A stretch of DNA of 64,000 nucleotides, from NCBI RefSeq assembly GCF_027359675.1, contig NZ_CP114786.1, positions 5,926,501-5,990,500 on the forward strand, in the 5' to 3' direction. Below are positions 55,943 through 64,000 of the stretch, one piece after another. Under the pieces are notes generated by a model. The model searched no databases. It was not told the DNA's origin and saw nothing but the letters and a program-made list of their open reading frames with translations. The stretch is from Roseibium sp. Sym1. Lineage in GTDB: Bacteria > Pseudomonadota > Alphaproteobacteria > Rhizobiales > Stappiaceae. Position 1 is the stretch's first letter. Every line of letters begins with the position of its first letter. The position numbers and the translations under genes were made by a program.

Positions 55943-56742
55943 CAGTCGCCCTCGAAGACCGGTTTTTCTTTCTTGACGAAGGCCTCGTAGGCCCGGCGGA
56001 AATCATTGCCCTGCATGCAGATCGCCTGGGCCTGGGCCTCGGCCTCGATGGCCTGTTCCAGGCTCATCGACCATTCCTGGGCCAGCATGGTCTTGGTCAT
56101 GGAATTGGCGAAGGTCGGACCCGCAACGATGCGCTCGGCCATCTGCACGGCCGTCCCTTCCAGCTCGTCTGCGCCGACAACGGCATTGAAGAAGCCCCAG
56201 GCATGACCTTCCTCGGCCTTCATGGATCGGCCGAGATAAAGCAGTTCCGCCGCCCTGCCCTGACCGATGATGCGCGGCAGGATCGCGCAGGCGCCCATGT
56301 CGCAGCCAGCCAAGCCGACCCGGTTGAACAGGAACGCCACCCTGGCCTCCGGTGTCGCGACACGCAGGTCCGAGGCCATCGCCATGATCGCACCGGCCCC
56401 GGCGCAGATGCCGTCGACGGCGGAAATGATCGGCTTGCCGCAATTGAGCATGGCCTTGACCAGATCGCCGGTCATGCGGGTGAAGGCGAGCAGCTCCTTC
56501 ATGGTCATTTTCGTCAGCGGACCGATGATGTCGTGCACGTCGCCACCGGAGGAGAAATTGCCGCCATTGGGCAGGATCACCACCGCATGGACATCGTCGG
56601 AATAATGCAGGTCGCGGAACCAGTCGCGCAGCTCGGCGTAGCTTTCGAAGGTCAGCGGGTTCTTGCGCTCCGGCCGGTCGAGCGAAATGCGCGCGACGCC
56701 GCCCGAAATCTCGCAATTGAAGTGAGTGACGTCACTGCGCAT
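55942..56742 (-). CDS. Enoyl-CoA hydratase/isomerase-like (crotonase) protein
   Basis: 266-residue crotonase-fold protein. [12 protein letters not shown] (near 66-77) is the oxyanion loop and [27 protein letters not shown] the second. The following [22 protein letters not shown] replaces the hydratase Pro-Glu and GGT elements, so a simple hydratase reaction is doubtful; isomerase, lyase or ring hydrolase roles are possible. It overlaps MarR by 11 bases. Confidence 0.87.
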
Positions 56743-57196
56743 GGCTGCTGTCCTCTTCGTTCTGCCGGTTCAAAACCACCTCGAGGCGGGCCGACAGCGC
56801 GTCGATATCGTCGGGCGACCAGCCGTCCAGCAGGTCGTTGATCCAGTTTTCATGATGCTGGGCAAGATCCTCGAAGGCCGCCCTGCCCTTGTCCGTCAGC
56901 CGGGCCTGCTGGGCGCGGCGGTCGCCCGGAACGGCAACACGTTCCGCAAGGCCTTCCTCGGTCAGCTTGTCGACAATGCCGGTGACATTGCCGTTGGAGA
57001 CTTTCAGGTAGGTGGAAAGGTCCGACATCTTCAGACCTTCCGGAAACCGTGCCAGCGCCGACATGACATCGAAGCGCGGCAGCGTGGTGTTGTGGCCGTC
57101 CCTGAGATTGCGCCGAATCTCGGCCTCGATGCCGTTGACGGATTTCAGAAGCTTCAACCACAGGCGCAGACGTGCCTTGGAAAGTTGATCCGGCAT
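56732..57196 (-). CDS. MarR family regulator
   Basis: 154 residues, winged HTH at about 45-100 ([40 protein letters not shown]), flanked by dimerisation helices. In BadR/AbmR-like systems a MarR repressor releases the operator on binding the aryl-CoA. The palindrome at 60278-60311 is its probable target. The gene is inside the operon it likely controls. Confidence 0.9.
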   Translation of the reverse strand: MPDQLSKARLRLWLKLLKSVNGIEAEIRRNLRDGHNTTLPRFDVMSALARFPEGLKMSDLSTYLKVSNGNVTGIVDKLTEEGLAERVAVPGDRRAQQARLTDKGRAAFEDLAQHHENWINDLLDGWSPDDIDALSARLEVVLNRQNEEDSSHAQ

Positions 57197-57939
57197 CAGA
57201 GTTCGCCTCCCGCCAGCGTGAGGGTGTGGCCGTTGACCGACCGGGCCCCTTCCGAAAACAGGTAGAGTGCCGCCTCGGCGACTTCGTCGACCTGGATGAA
57301 GCGGCCTTGCGGATTGTCCGCCTTGAGACTGTCGGCAGCAGCTTCCGCGCTCATTCCGGTCTTTTCGACGATGTTTTGAATGGACCGCTCAAGCATCGGC
57401 GTCTCGACAAAGCCCGGGCAGATCGCGTTGACCGTGATGCCGGTCTTGGCGAGTTCCCTGGCGAGCGACCTGGTCAGGCCGACTACGGCATGTTTGGCGG
57501 CGCAATAACCGCTGACATAGGGATAGCCGCGCAGACCCGCCGTCGAGGCGATCGCGATCATCCGGCCCCAGCCGCGCTCCTTCATGTCGGGAAGGGCCGC
57601 CTGCCAGACATTCGAGGTCCCGTGGAGATTGACCGCGATCATCGCCTGCAGATCTTCAGGCGTCGTCCGCGCGAAGGGTTTGCTCAGCGCTCCGCCCGCA
57701 TTGGCGATCACGCCGTCGACCGGTCCGTTGTCCTGGCGGGCTGCCTCGAAAGCCGCATTCACCGCCTCTGCATCGGTGACGTCGCAGACCTGGTAGGCCA
57801 GTTCCCGTTCCGCCAGCCTGGCTTCGGTGCGGCCGAAGATCGTGACCTTGGCGCCGTTGTCCGCCAAAATGCGCGCGCAGGCGGCGCCGACGCCGCTGCC
57901 TCCCCCGGTAACGATGATATGGCGGCCGGCGACACTCAT
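57196..57939 (-). CDS. Short-chain dehydrogenase of the aromatic operon
   Basis: 247-residue SDR with the [10 protein letters not shown] cofactor motif (near 11-20), NAG at 89 region and SYCAAK-type YxxxK ([14 protein letters not shown]). It probably oxidises a 3-hydroxyacyl-CoA in ring breakdown. It overlaps MarR by one base and the monooxygenase by four. Confidence 0.9.
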   Translation of the reverse strand: MSVAGRHIIVTGGGSGVGAACARILADNGAKVTIFGRTEARLAERELAYQVCDVTDAEAVNAAFEAARQDNGPVDGVIANAGGALSKPFARTTPEDLQAMIAVNLHGTSNVWQAALPDMKERGWGRMIAIASTAGLRGYPYVSGYCAAKHAVVGLTRSLARELAKTGITVNAICPGFVETPMLERSIQNIVEKTGMSAEAAADSLKADNPQGRFIQVDEVAEAALYLFSEGARSVNGHTLTLAGGEL

Positions 57940-60230
57940 ACTTTCAGCATCTCCGCTTCACGGTCGGCGAGGCGCCAGAGCTGGTCCCGGCCCGCCAGAT
58001 AGGGCTTCGGCCAGTCGCCGGCGTTTCGGTCGCCGATCCTGGCGCCCTCGTGGAAGGTCCAGTAGGGATCGGCGAGATGCGGCCGGCCGACGGCGACCAG
58101 ATCGGCACGGCCCGCCATCAGGATGGAGTTGGCGTGGTCGGCCTCGTAGATGTTGCCGACCGCCATGGTCGGCAGGCCGCCTTCGTTGCGGATCCGGTCG
58201 GAGAACGGCGTCTGGAACATGCGGCCATAAACGGGTTTGGCCTTGGGTGTGGTCTGGCCGGCAGAGACGTCGACAAGATCGACGCCTGCTTCGCGGAACC
58301 GCTTGGCGATCTCGACCGCGTCATCCGGCGTGATGCCTTCCTCGCCGACCCAGTCATTTGCGGAAATGCGCACGGACATCGGCTTGTCGTCCGGCCAGAC
58401 GGCGCGCATGGCCCGGAAGACCTCCAGCGGCCAGCGCAGACGGTTTTCCAGGGAGCCGCCGTACTCATCGTCTCGAATATTGGAGACCGGCGAGATGAAG
58501 GAGGACAACAGATAGCCGTGGGCGGCATGCAGCTCGATCATGTCGAAACCGGCGCGGCCGGCCATTTCGGCGGCGGCGACGAACTGGTCCCTGATCTCGT
58601 CCATTTCGGCGCGGGTGATCTCGCGCGGCATGGCATTGCCGTCGGACCAGGGGATGGCCGAGGCGGAGACCAGTTCCCAGTTACCGCTTTCGAGCGGCTG
58701 GTCCATGCCTTCCCAGCCAATGCGCGTGGAGCCCTTGCGGCCGGAATGGCCGATCTGGCAGCAGATCCTGGCGTCCGTCTCGGCATGGACAAAATCAGTC
58801 AGGCGCTTCCAGGCGGCCTCGTGCTCCGGCGCATAAAGGCCCGGGCAGCCCGGGGTGATCCGGCCCTCGGCGCTGACACAGGTCATTTCCACGTAGACGA
58901 GCCCCGCCCCGCCCTTGGCGCGTTCGCCGTAATGGATCAGGTGCCAGTCGGTCGGTGCGCCGTCGACGGCCTTGTACTGGGCCATCGGCGAGACGACGAT
59001 GCGGTTCTTCAGCACCATGCCTCGAAGCTTGAAAGGCGTGAACATCGGCGCGCGCACCGGCGCGTTCGGCGAGACGCCCGCCTGGTCCATGAACCAGCGT
59101 TCGGCCGATTCCAGCCATTTCGGATCGCGCAGGCGCAGGTTCTCGTGGCTGATCCGCTGCGAGCGCGTCAGCATGGAATAGTTGAACTGGACCGGGTCGA
59201 GATGGAGGTAGCGCTTGACGTGCTCGAACCATTCCAGCGAGTTGCGCGCCGCCGACTGCAGGCGCAGCACTTCCAGACGACGGTCTTCCTCGTAGCGCTT
59301 GAAGGCGGCTGCCATGTCCGGCTCGGTGTGGAGGTATTCGGCCAGCGCGATGGCGGATTCGAAGGCCAGCTTGGTGCCCGAACCGATGGAAAAATGCGCT
59401 GTCGCAGCGGCGTCGCCGAGCAACACCACGTTCTCGTGGCTCCACTTCTCGCACAGGACGCGCGGGAAGCGGATCCAGGCCGAGCCGCGGATGTGCTTGG
59501 CATTGGTCATCAGGGGATGTCCGCCAAGGTGGTCCTTGAAGATCTCCTCGCAGGTCCGGACGCTGTCTTCCTGGCTCATCTCGCCGAAGCCGAAGGCGTC
59601 GAAGGTCTTCTGGTCGCATTCGACGATGAAGGTCGCCGTCTCGTCATCGAACTGGTAGGCATGCGCCCAGACCCAGCCATGCTCGGTTTCCTCGAAGATG
59701 AAGGTGAAGGCGTCGGCGAATTTCTGGTGGGTGCCGAGCCAGACGAATTGGCACAGGCGCTTGTCGATGTCCGGCTTGAACGTGTCCTGGTAAAGCGTGC
59801 GGGTCTTCGAATTCAGTCCATCGCTGGCAACAACAAGGTCGTAGTCCTTGCGATAGTCCTCGGCGCTGTCGACCTCGGTCTCGAATTTCAGGTTGATGCC
59901 GAGTTCGCGGGCGCGGTCCTGCAGCAGCAGCAGCAGCTTCATGCGGCCGATGCCGCAGAAGCCATGGCCGGTGGATACAAGCCGCTCGCCGCGCAGATGC
60001 AGGGCAATGTCGTCCCAATAGGCGAAGTTCTCGCCGATGGCCTTGGCGCTGACCGCGTCGTTTTCGGCAAGGTTCTGCAGGGTTTCGTCGGAGAGCACCA
60101 CACCCCAGCCGAACGTGTCATCGGCCCGGTTGCGCTCGATCACGTCGATCTCGTGTCCGGGATCACGCAGCTTCATCGAGATGGCAAAGTAAAGACCGGC
60201 AGGTCCTCCACCCAGACAGGCAATCCGCAT
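57936..60230 (-). CDS. Bifunctional aryl-CoA monooxygenase/OYE reductase (2-aminobenzoyl-CoA type)
   Basis: 764 residues, two enzymes in one. The first 380 form a group A FAD monooxygenase ([40 protein letters not shown]). The rest form an Old Yellow Enzyme-like FMN reductase ([44 protein letters not shown]). This fusion is known as 2-aminobenzoyl-CoA monooxygenase/reductase, which hydroxylates and reduces the aromatic ring, and as salicylyl-CoA 5-hydroxylase. ATG 60230 follows GGAGGATC. It is the first gene of the operon. Confidence 0.93.
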   Translation of the reverse strand: MRIACLGGGPAGLYFAISMKLRDPGHEIDVIERNRADDTFGWGVVLSDETLQNLAENDAVSAKAIGENFAYWDDIALHLRGERLVSTGHGFCGIGRMKLLLLLQDRARELGINLKFETEVDSAEDYRKDYDLVVASDGLNSKTRTLYQDTFKPDIDKRLCQFVWLGTHQKFADAFTFIFEETEHGWVWAHAYQFDDETATFIVECDQKTFDAFGFGEMSQEDSVRTCEEIFKDHLGGHPLMTNAKHIRGSAWIRFPRVLCEKWSHENVVLLGDAAATAHFSIGSGTKLAFESAIALAEYLHTEPDMAAAFKRYEEDRRLEVLRLQSAARNSLEWFEHVKRYLHLDPVQFNYSMLTRSQRISHENLRLRDPKWLESAERWFMDQAGVSPNAPVRAPMFTPFKLRGMVLKNRIVVSPMAQYKAVDGAPTDWHLIHYGERAKGGAGLVYVEMTCVSAEGRITPGCPGLYAPEHEAAWKRLTDFVHAETDARICCQIGHSGRKGSTRIGWEGMDQPLESGNWELVSASAIPWSDGNAMPREITRAEMDEIRDQFVAAAEMAGRAGFDMIELHAAHGYLLSSFISPVSNIRDDEYGGSLENRLRWPLEVFRAMRAVWPDDKPMSVRISANDWVGEEGITPDDAVEIAKRFREAGVDLVDVSAGQTTPKAKPVYGRMFQTPFSDRIRNEGGLPTMAVGNIYEADHANSILMAGRADLVAVGRPHLADPYWTFHEGARIGDRNAGDWPKPYLAGRDQLWRLADREAEMLKV

Positions 60231-60277
60231 GTGATCCTCCATTGCTGCGAGGATCTCAGCGAACCACAGGCGGTAAA

Positions 60278-60311
60278 TTATTTCAAGCCTAAAGTTTTAA
60301 GTTTGAAATAA
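60278..60311 (-). promoter_or_regulatory. Probable MarR operator and promoter
   Basis: TTATTTCAA and TTGAAATAA are perfect 9-bp arms 16 bp apart, in AT-rich DNA 48 bases before the monooxygenase start. TTCAA/TTGAA palindromes of this size are typical of MarR regulators of aryl-CoA operons. Confidence 0.62.
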
Positions 60312-60329
60312 ATAGACAGGGGGGCTGAC

Positions 60330-61015
60330 CTAGTCAGGAGGTTGGCCGACGGTTCGGCAGCGCAGCAGGCGCAAGTAGCCTTCCTTGATTTTCGCCTGTC
60401 GAATGGCTTTGACGAGTGAACCGCTCAGGAAAATTTTGGACTTAAGCCTCGGATCAACCCACAAGTCTGGCCCCTCTTCCAACGCCTTCGATGACACGGC
60501 GATTTCTCCATCTGCTTCGGCGTAGGAACGCCAAAGGTCTTTCCCATCAAGAGCTTGTGTCAAAATTGGGCGGACGTTTTCGCTTTTCTCAGCCACAAAC
60601 ATCCCCTCACGGGTTCCAAAGTTGAGGGCATAGAACGGACCTTTTATCTCGGTTTTTTGTCCGCATCGAAGACTGGCACCTGAACCAACCCACCAGAACC
60701 CAGGTCAGCACCTTCGAGCACCTTTGCCAAACGCCCTTTCACAGCTGCAAAGCTACCAAGAAAGAAGAAGTCTTTTGCCTGACGAAATCTTTTTGGATCA
60801 AAGACATAACAAGCCTCCGGAAAATCTTCGCGTTTCAGCGTTTCACCGCGTGCATGCCGCTGCACGTTTTTGAAAACTTCATCCGGCTCTGGAGGAACAA
60901 TATGCGTCGGCGCTTCCCAGTCATGACCAAAGTATTTGGCGCGGATTCCCAGCTTGTTGCTGAACTCGCCACTGTTGAGAGCACTGCTGGCCCAAATGTC
61001 TTTGTTTTGCTTCAT
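60330..61015 (-). pseudogene. Imm11/DUF1629-like gene split by a homopolymer frameshift
   Basis: Two adjacent reading frames (61015-60644 and 60602-60330) align end to end with the intact neighbour at 61051-61734. The first ends VFDADKKPR just after an A6 run (plus-strand T6, 60653-60658). Adding one A would continue KTEIKGPFYALNFGTRE... into the second frame and give 228 residues, against 227 for the neighbour. Shared parts include DFFFLG/GFFFLS and GPDLWVD...RLLRC versus GPDIWWD...HLLRC. It may be a true pseudogene, a programmed shift, or a sequencing error. No toxin gene is adjacent. Confidence 0.75.
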
Positions 61016-61050
61016 TAATTACTCGAAATGAGTTTCAGGAGAAGTCACCC

Positions 61051-61734
61051 TTACTCAACCACCAGACACCGCAGCAAATGCCAATCCTCGGCATGTCCGA
61101 CTTCACGGAGTGCGATTGCCAACCGGTCACTGACAAAAAAGTAGGAGGCAATGCTTTTGTCCCACCAGATATCTGGCCCATTCAGCACTCTCTCGGAGAA
61201 GAAAAGCTGGTCATCAGATGGGATAGGAGGCAAAGTCCAGCGGTTTTTTCCAAAAGGTTTTGCATCAGGTGACAATTCAACCAAAAATCCGTCTTTTCTG
61301 TTACCTTGACTGAGGTAGAAGAATTCACCTGGAACACGACTTTTTCTGTCCGGGCACCATAGCCGCGTCGAATGAAGCGCTCCATCTCCCATATCGAATT
61401 TCTGAAGTACTTCAGCGCTTTCTCCTGACAAGAAAAAGAATCCGGAAGAAAAAATTTGCGGAACCCTCTCAAGATGAGCACCAACTGAATCGCTAGGGAG
61501 AGGATAATTGTCTTTGGGAAACTGAGATGCCGGCAAATACAAACCCGCCTTTGTTTTCCTGATCGCAGACAACTCCGCTTTGGGAGTTCTTTCCGTGTCT
61601 TCCGGCGTCTCAAAAGAACACCACCCCCTAACATTCCGAGGATCTTTGTGGCCACGAACAAGCCAGATGTATTTGTCTGGATTTTTTTTGTTGTTAGTCA
61701 AATACGACACCCCATCCAAAGATCTCAGTTTCAA
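61051..61734 (-). CDS. Imm11/DUF1629-like protein (putative immunity protein)
   Basis: 227 residues, no signal or TM segment. C-terminal ...FFVSDRLAIALREVGHAEDW... resembles the DUF1629/Imm11 family, whose members accompany polymorphic toxins. The codon use is AT-richer than neighbouring operons, which suggests transfer. The start is uncertain: TTG 61734 lacks a ribosome site, and an ATG at 61759 would join this frame only if the T6 run at 61733-61738 were T5. It may therefore carry a second frame problem. No toxin is next to it. Confidence 0.6.
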   Translation of the reverse strand: MKLRSLDGVSYLTNNKKNPDKYIWLVRGHKDPRNVRGWCSFETPEDTERTPKAELSAIRKTKAGLYLPASQFPKDNYPLPSDSVGAHLERVPQIFSSGFFFLSGESAEVLQKFDMGDGALHSTRLWCPDRKSRVPGEFFYLSQGNRKDGFLVELSPDAKPFGKNRWTLPPIPSDDQLFFSERVLNGPDIWWDKSIASYFFVSDRLAIALREVGHAEDWHLLRCLVVE

Positions 61735-61880
61735 AAAACGAATTCTGACTATTCTTCATGCCGTTGCTTGACGTTCATGTTATTCAAACAACTGTTTATC
61801 CTTTCGTAGCAATTTCAACCAACGAGCTCAGTTCGTTGCTAAGAACTTTCCGAAAAGAGATCGAATCTCTCTCGCCATCG

Positions 61881-62030
61881 TCATTCCGGACAAGTGAGGC
61901 GCAGATCCCGGGCCTACTCGCCTTTCAACTTGCATCAAACCCTGGCCAGGTCGCACCAGCGCTTCTGGAAAACCAAACGCACTGGAACCGAGTGGACCCC
62001 GGGTCTCGCGCTGCTCGCCCGGGGTGACAG
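61881..62030. repeat. Dispersed intergenic repeat, composite
   Basis: The first 24 bases (61881-61904) match 21468-21491 in inverse orientation. At the other end ACCCCGGG (61996-62003) and CCCGGGGT (62018-62025) form a hairpin like that at 12125-12163. The remainder of 61760-62069 shows no gene. It borders the immunity-like island, so it may have served in its exchange. Confidence 0.55.
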
Positions 62031-62069
62031 CGCTTAGGGTGGCCAAGGTCCTTGAAAGCAGGCAGCACC

Positions 62070-62456
62070 CTACTCGTCCTCTCCGTCCTCCCGGTCCCGC
62101 TCGTAAAGCGTCATCTCGGAAATGTCCGGCAGCCAGGCCTCGCGCCTTATGGTCCAGAGTTCATAACTCGGCCGGAACTGATCCGGCGCATCAAATGCGC
62201 CCAGATGCAGCTCCATCTCATCGCCGGTCTGTGAAAACACCGAGGATCCGCAGCGGGGGCAGAAGGACCGGCGCTGATAAGACCCCGTTTCGCCTTCGAC
62301 CGTGACGGCGTCCTCGGGATAGATCGCCGAAGCATGAAACAGCGCACCATGGTGCTTGCGGCAGTCCATGCAATGGCAGAGGCCGACGCGCAGCGGCTGG
62401 CCCGTGGCGGTGAAACGAACCGCACCGCATAGGCAGCCGCCGGTATGGGTTTCCAT
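62070..62456 (-). CDS. GFA family protein (glutathione-dependent formaldehyde-activating type)
   Basis: 128-residue Mss4-like fold. Zinc Cys are in GGCLCGAVRF, CHCMDCRK and FCPRCGSS. Family members include Gfa, which speeds glutathione-formaldehyde adduct formation, but most have other or unknown roles. ATG 62456 follows GAGGAGAAGG. It lies 10 bases after the SDR gene. Confidence 0.88.
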   Translation of the reverse strand: METHTGGCLCGAVRFTATGQPLRVGLCHCMDCRKHHGALFHASAIYPEDAVTVEGETGSYQRRSFCPRCGSSVFSQTGDEMELHLGAFDAPDQFRPSYELWTIRREAWLPDISEMTLYERDREDGEDE

Positions 62457-62466
62457 GGCCTTCTCC

Positions 62467-63207
62467 TCAGATACAGCGGCCGCCATCAACCTCCATCGCC
62501 ACGCCGGTGATCATGCCGGCTTCATCCGAACACAGGAAACACGCGGCGTTGCCCATGTCTTCCGGCGTCGAGAAGCGGCCGATCGGGATGGTCGACAGGA
62601 ACTTGGCGCGCATTTCCGGCGTGTCTTCGCCCATGAAGCTCTTCAGGAGCGGGGTTTCGCCGGCAACCGGGCAGATGGCGTTGACGCGCACGCCCGACGG
62701 CGCCAGCTCGACCGCCATGGTCTTGGTCGCGGTGATCATCCAGCCCTTGGAGGCATTGTACCAGTTGAGTTTCGGGCGCGGGCTGAGACCGGCGGTCGAG
62801 GCAACGTTCAGGATCGCGCCCCTGCCAGCCTCCGTCATAGCGGGCACGAAATGTTTCGCCGTCAGGTAGACCGACTTGCAGTTGACCGCCATGACCCGGT
62901 CGAACTCCTCCTCGGTGACGTCCTGCATCGGCTTGGGCAGATGTGTGATGCCGGCATTGTTGACGAGGATATCGACGGGTCCGAGCAACGAGGAGGCAAC
63001 GTCGGCCAGGTGGCTGACGCTGTCATTGCTGGAGACATCGGCCCTGATGGCGAGACCCTTCACCTCCGCCGCGATTTCCTCCGCCAGGTCAAGGTTCAGG
63101 TCGGCAACCATCACCTTCGCGCCTTCAGCGGCGAATTTGCGCACGATCCCGGCGCCGAAGCCGGAGGCACCGCCGGTGACGATCGCTTTTTTTCCGTCCA
63201 GTCTCAT
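62467..63207 (-). CDS. Short-chain dehydrogenase
   Basis: 246-residue classical SDR: TGGASGFGAG cofactor motif, NNAGITHL, and WYNASKG (YxxxK with Asn). D37-like ADLNLD acid favours NAD. Close in type to 3-oxoacyl-ACP reductase/glucose dehydrogenase-like enzymes; substrate unknown. It is probably co-transcribed with the GFA gene. Confidence 0.9.
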   Translation of the reverse strand: MRLDGKKAIVTGGASGFGAGIVRKFAAEGAKVMVADLNLDLAEEIAAEVKGLAIRADVSSNDSVSHLADVASSLLGPVDILVNNAGITHLPKPMQDVTEEEFDRVMAVNCKSVYLTAKHFVPAMTEAGRGAILNVASTAGLSPRPKLNWYNASKGWMITATKTMAVELAPSGVRVNAICPVAGETPLLKSFMGEDTPEMRAKFLSTIPIGRFSTPEDMGNAACFLCSDEAGMITGVAMEVDGGRCI

Positions 63208-63329
63208 GTCTGTCTCCCGTTCCTGTATCCCTGCTCTCCGTCGTCATCCCGGCCAAGCGCAGCAAACACCGGGACCGAAGAGCCACGTTCATCTGTTCGT
63301 TTCTTTAACGCCCACCCTCACCATTCGTC

Positions 63330-63352
63330 ATTGCCGGGCGCGACCCGGCAAT
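63330..63352. repeat. REP hairpin C (intact)
   Basis: ATTGCCGGG-CGCGA-CCCGGCAAT, a perfect 9-bp stem and 5-base loop, preceded by GTC and followed by CCATG. It pairs head to head with 63410-63432 and matches hairpin B that hosts MITE copy 2. Confidence 0.8.
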
Positions 63353-63409
63353 CCATGCCGTGACCGCGCATCACGCCCAGGCCGTGCTTGCGGAAACGAA
63401 ACGGGATGG

Positions 63410-63432
63410 ATGCCATGGCCAAGCCATGGCAT
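63410..63432. repeat. REP hairpin D (intact)
   Basis: ATGCCATGG-CCAAG-CCATGGCAT, identical in both arms to hairpin A that hosts MITE copy 1, and followed by GACGGAG as after hairpin B. Together C and D make a BIME-like pair in the 288-base spacer. Confidence 0.8.
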
Positions 63433-63495
63433 GACGGAGGAGAGGATGGCCGCCCTCAATTGTCACGTTTGGTTCAAGTCGGTTTGCCCTTCTCC

Positions 63496-64000
63496 TCACC
63501 CGTGGAACGCCGCCACGGTCTTCAGCGTGGTAAAGCCATAGAGCGCCTCGAAGCCTTTTTCCCTTCCGTGGCCGGACTTGCCCATGCCGCCGAAGGGCAG
63601 TTCGACACCGCCGCCGGCGCCGTAATTGTTGATGAAGACCTGGCCGGTGCGGATCTTCTTCGCAAGGCGCATCTGGCGCGCGCCGTCGCGGGTCCACAGG
63701 CTGGCCACCAGGCCATAATCGGTGCCGTTGGCAATGGCGATTGCCTCGTCCTCGTCGTCGAAGGGAATGATCACCTGGACCGGCCCGAAGATCTCGTCGC
63801 GGGCAAGCGTGTGGTTGGGCGCGACACCGGCAAACAGCGTCGGGCGGACATAATTGCCGCCCTCAGGCGCCTCGTGAAGCACGCCTTCGGCGGCCTTTTC
63901 CAGGTCCGCGCCGCGATCCAGGAAACTGGAGACGATGCCCTGCTGTTTCGCCGAGATCAGCGGTCCGACATCGAGATCGGCCAGTGCCGGCCCGACCTTC
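63496..64000 (-). CDS. Aldehyde dehydrogenase, C-terminal part
   Basis: 168 codons, running off the right edge. RDEIFGPVQVIIPFDDEDEAIAIANGTDYGL and the GGMGKSGHGREKG tail are ALDH-superfamily hallmarks; the active-site Cys region lies beyond the window. NAD(P) aldehyde oxidation is expected, substrate unknown. Confidence 0.9.
   Translation of the reverse strand, partial: KVGPALADLDVGPLISAKQQGIVSSFLDRGADLEKAAEGVLHEAPEGGNYVRPTLFAGVAPNHTLARDEIFGPVQVIIPFDDEDEAIAIANGTDYGLVASLWTRDGARQMRLAKKIRTGQVFINNYGAGGGVELPFGGMGKSGHGREKGFEALYGFTTLKTVAAFHG

Overview
The window is GC-rich chromosomal DNA of an alphaproteobacterium. Dense TRAP and ABC importers, ergothioneine genes, a DddP-like gene beside a methanethiol oxidase, and a CoA-dependent aminobenzoate/salicylate-type cluster together suggest a marine, Roseibium/Labrenzia-like (Stappiaceae) heterotroph. 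The taxon is an inference from gene content and codon use, not from a marker gene. I see no rRNA, tRNA or CRISPR.

Layout. 0-3 kb: the start of a type VI secretion hcp gene with a strong sigma-54 promoter, dapA, and a TetR/YCII pair with a double operator. 3.3-5.5 kb: egtB-egtD (ergothioneine). 5.7-12 kb: a secreted hydrolase, then an RpiR regulator with a TAXI-type TRAP importer and its stress-protein partner. 12-18 kb: LysR, a DddP-like M24 enzyme, a membrane protein with methanethiol oxidase, and a YghU-type glutathione transferase. 18-21 kb: pntAB transhydrogenase. 21.5-26.7 kb: a sugar-type ABC importer with a Gfo/Idh/MocA oxidoreductase. 27-35 kb: an alanine-type symporter with Usp and Lrp, then P-type ATPase, tandem Usp and beta-CASP nuclease. 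35-39 kb: GntR and a DctPQM TRAP importer. 39-40.6 kb: a secreted sphingomyelinase-like phosphoesterase. 40.6-46.7 kb: GntR, a PLP trans-sulfuration-type enzyme and a second sugar-type ABC importer.

46.8-47.6 kb holds two MITE-like elements, each inserted exactly in the loop of a REP hairpin. 47.7-60.2 kb is one long minus-strand operon: FAD monooxygenase/OYE fusion, SDR, MarR, enoyl-CoA hydratase-like, acyl-CoA dehydrogenase and CoA ligase, then a LIV-type ABC importer, thioesterase and RidA-like protein. It probably imports and breaks down 2-aminobenzoate or a related aromatic acid through CoA thioesters. 60.3-61.8 kb is an AT-richer island with two tandem paralogs resembling Imm11/DUF1629 immunity proteins, one of them split by a homopolymer frameshift. 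62-64 kb: GFA protein, SDR, an intact REP pair, and the end of an aldehyde dehydrogenase.

A theme across the window is that all five solute-binding-protein genes that precede membrane subunits are followed by a strong hairpin. In two operons whose genes overlap, the hairpin lies inside the first codons of the membrane-subunit gene.
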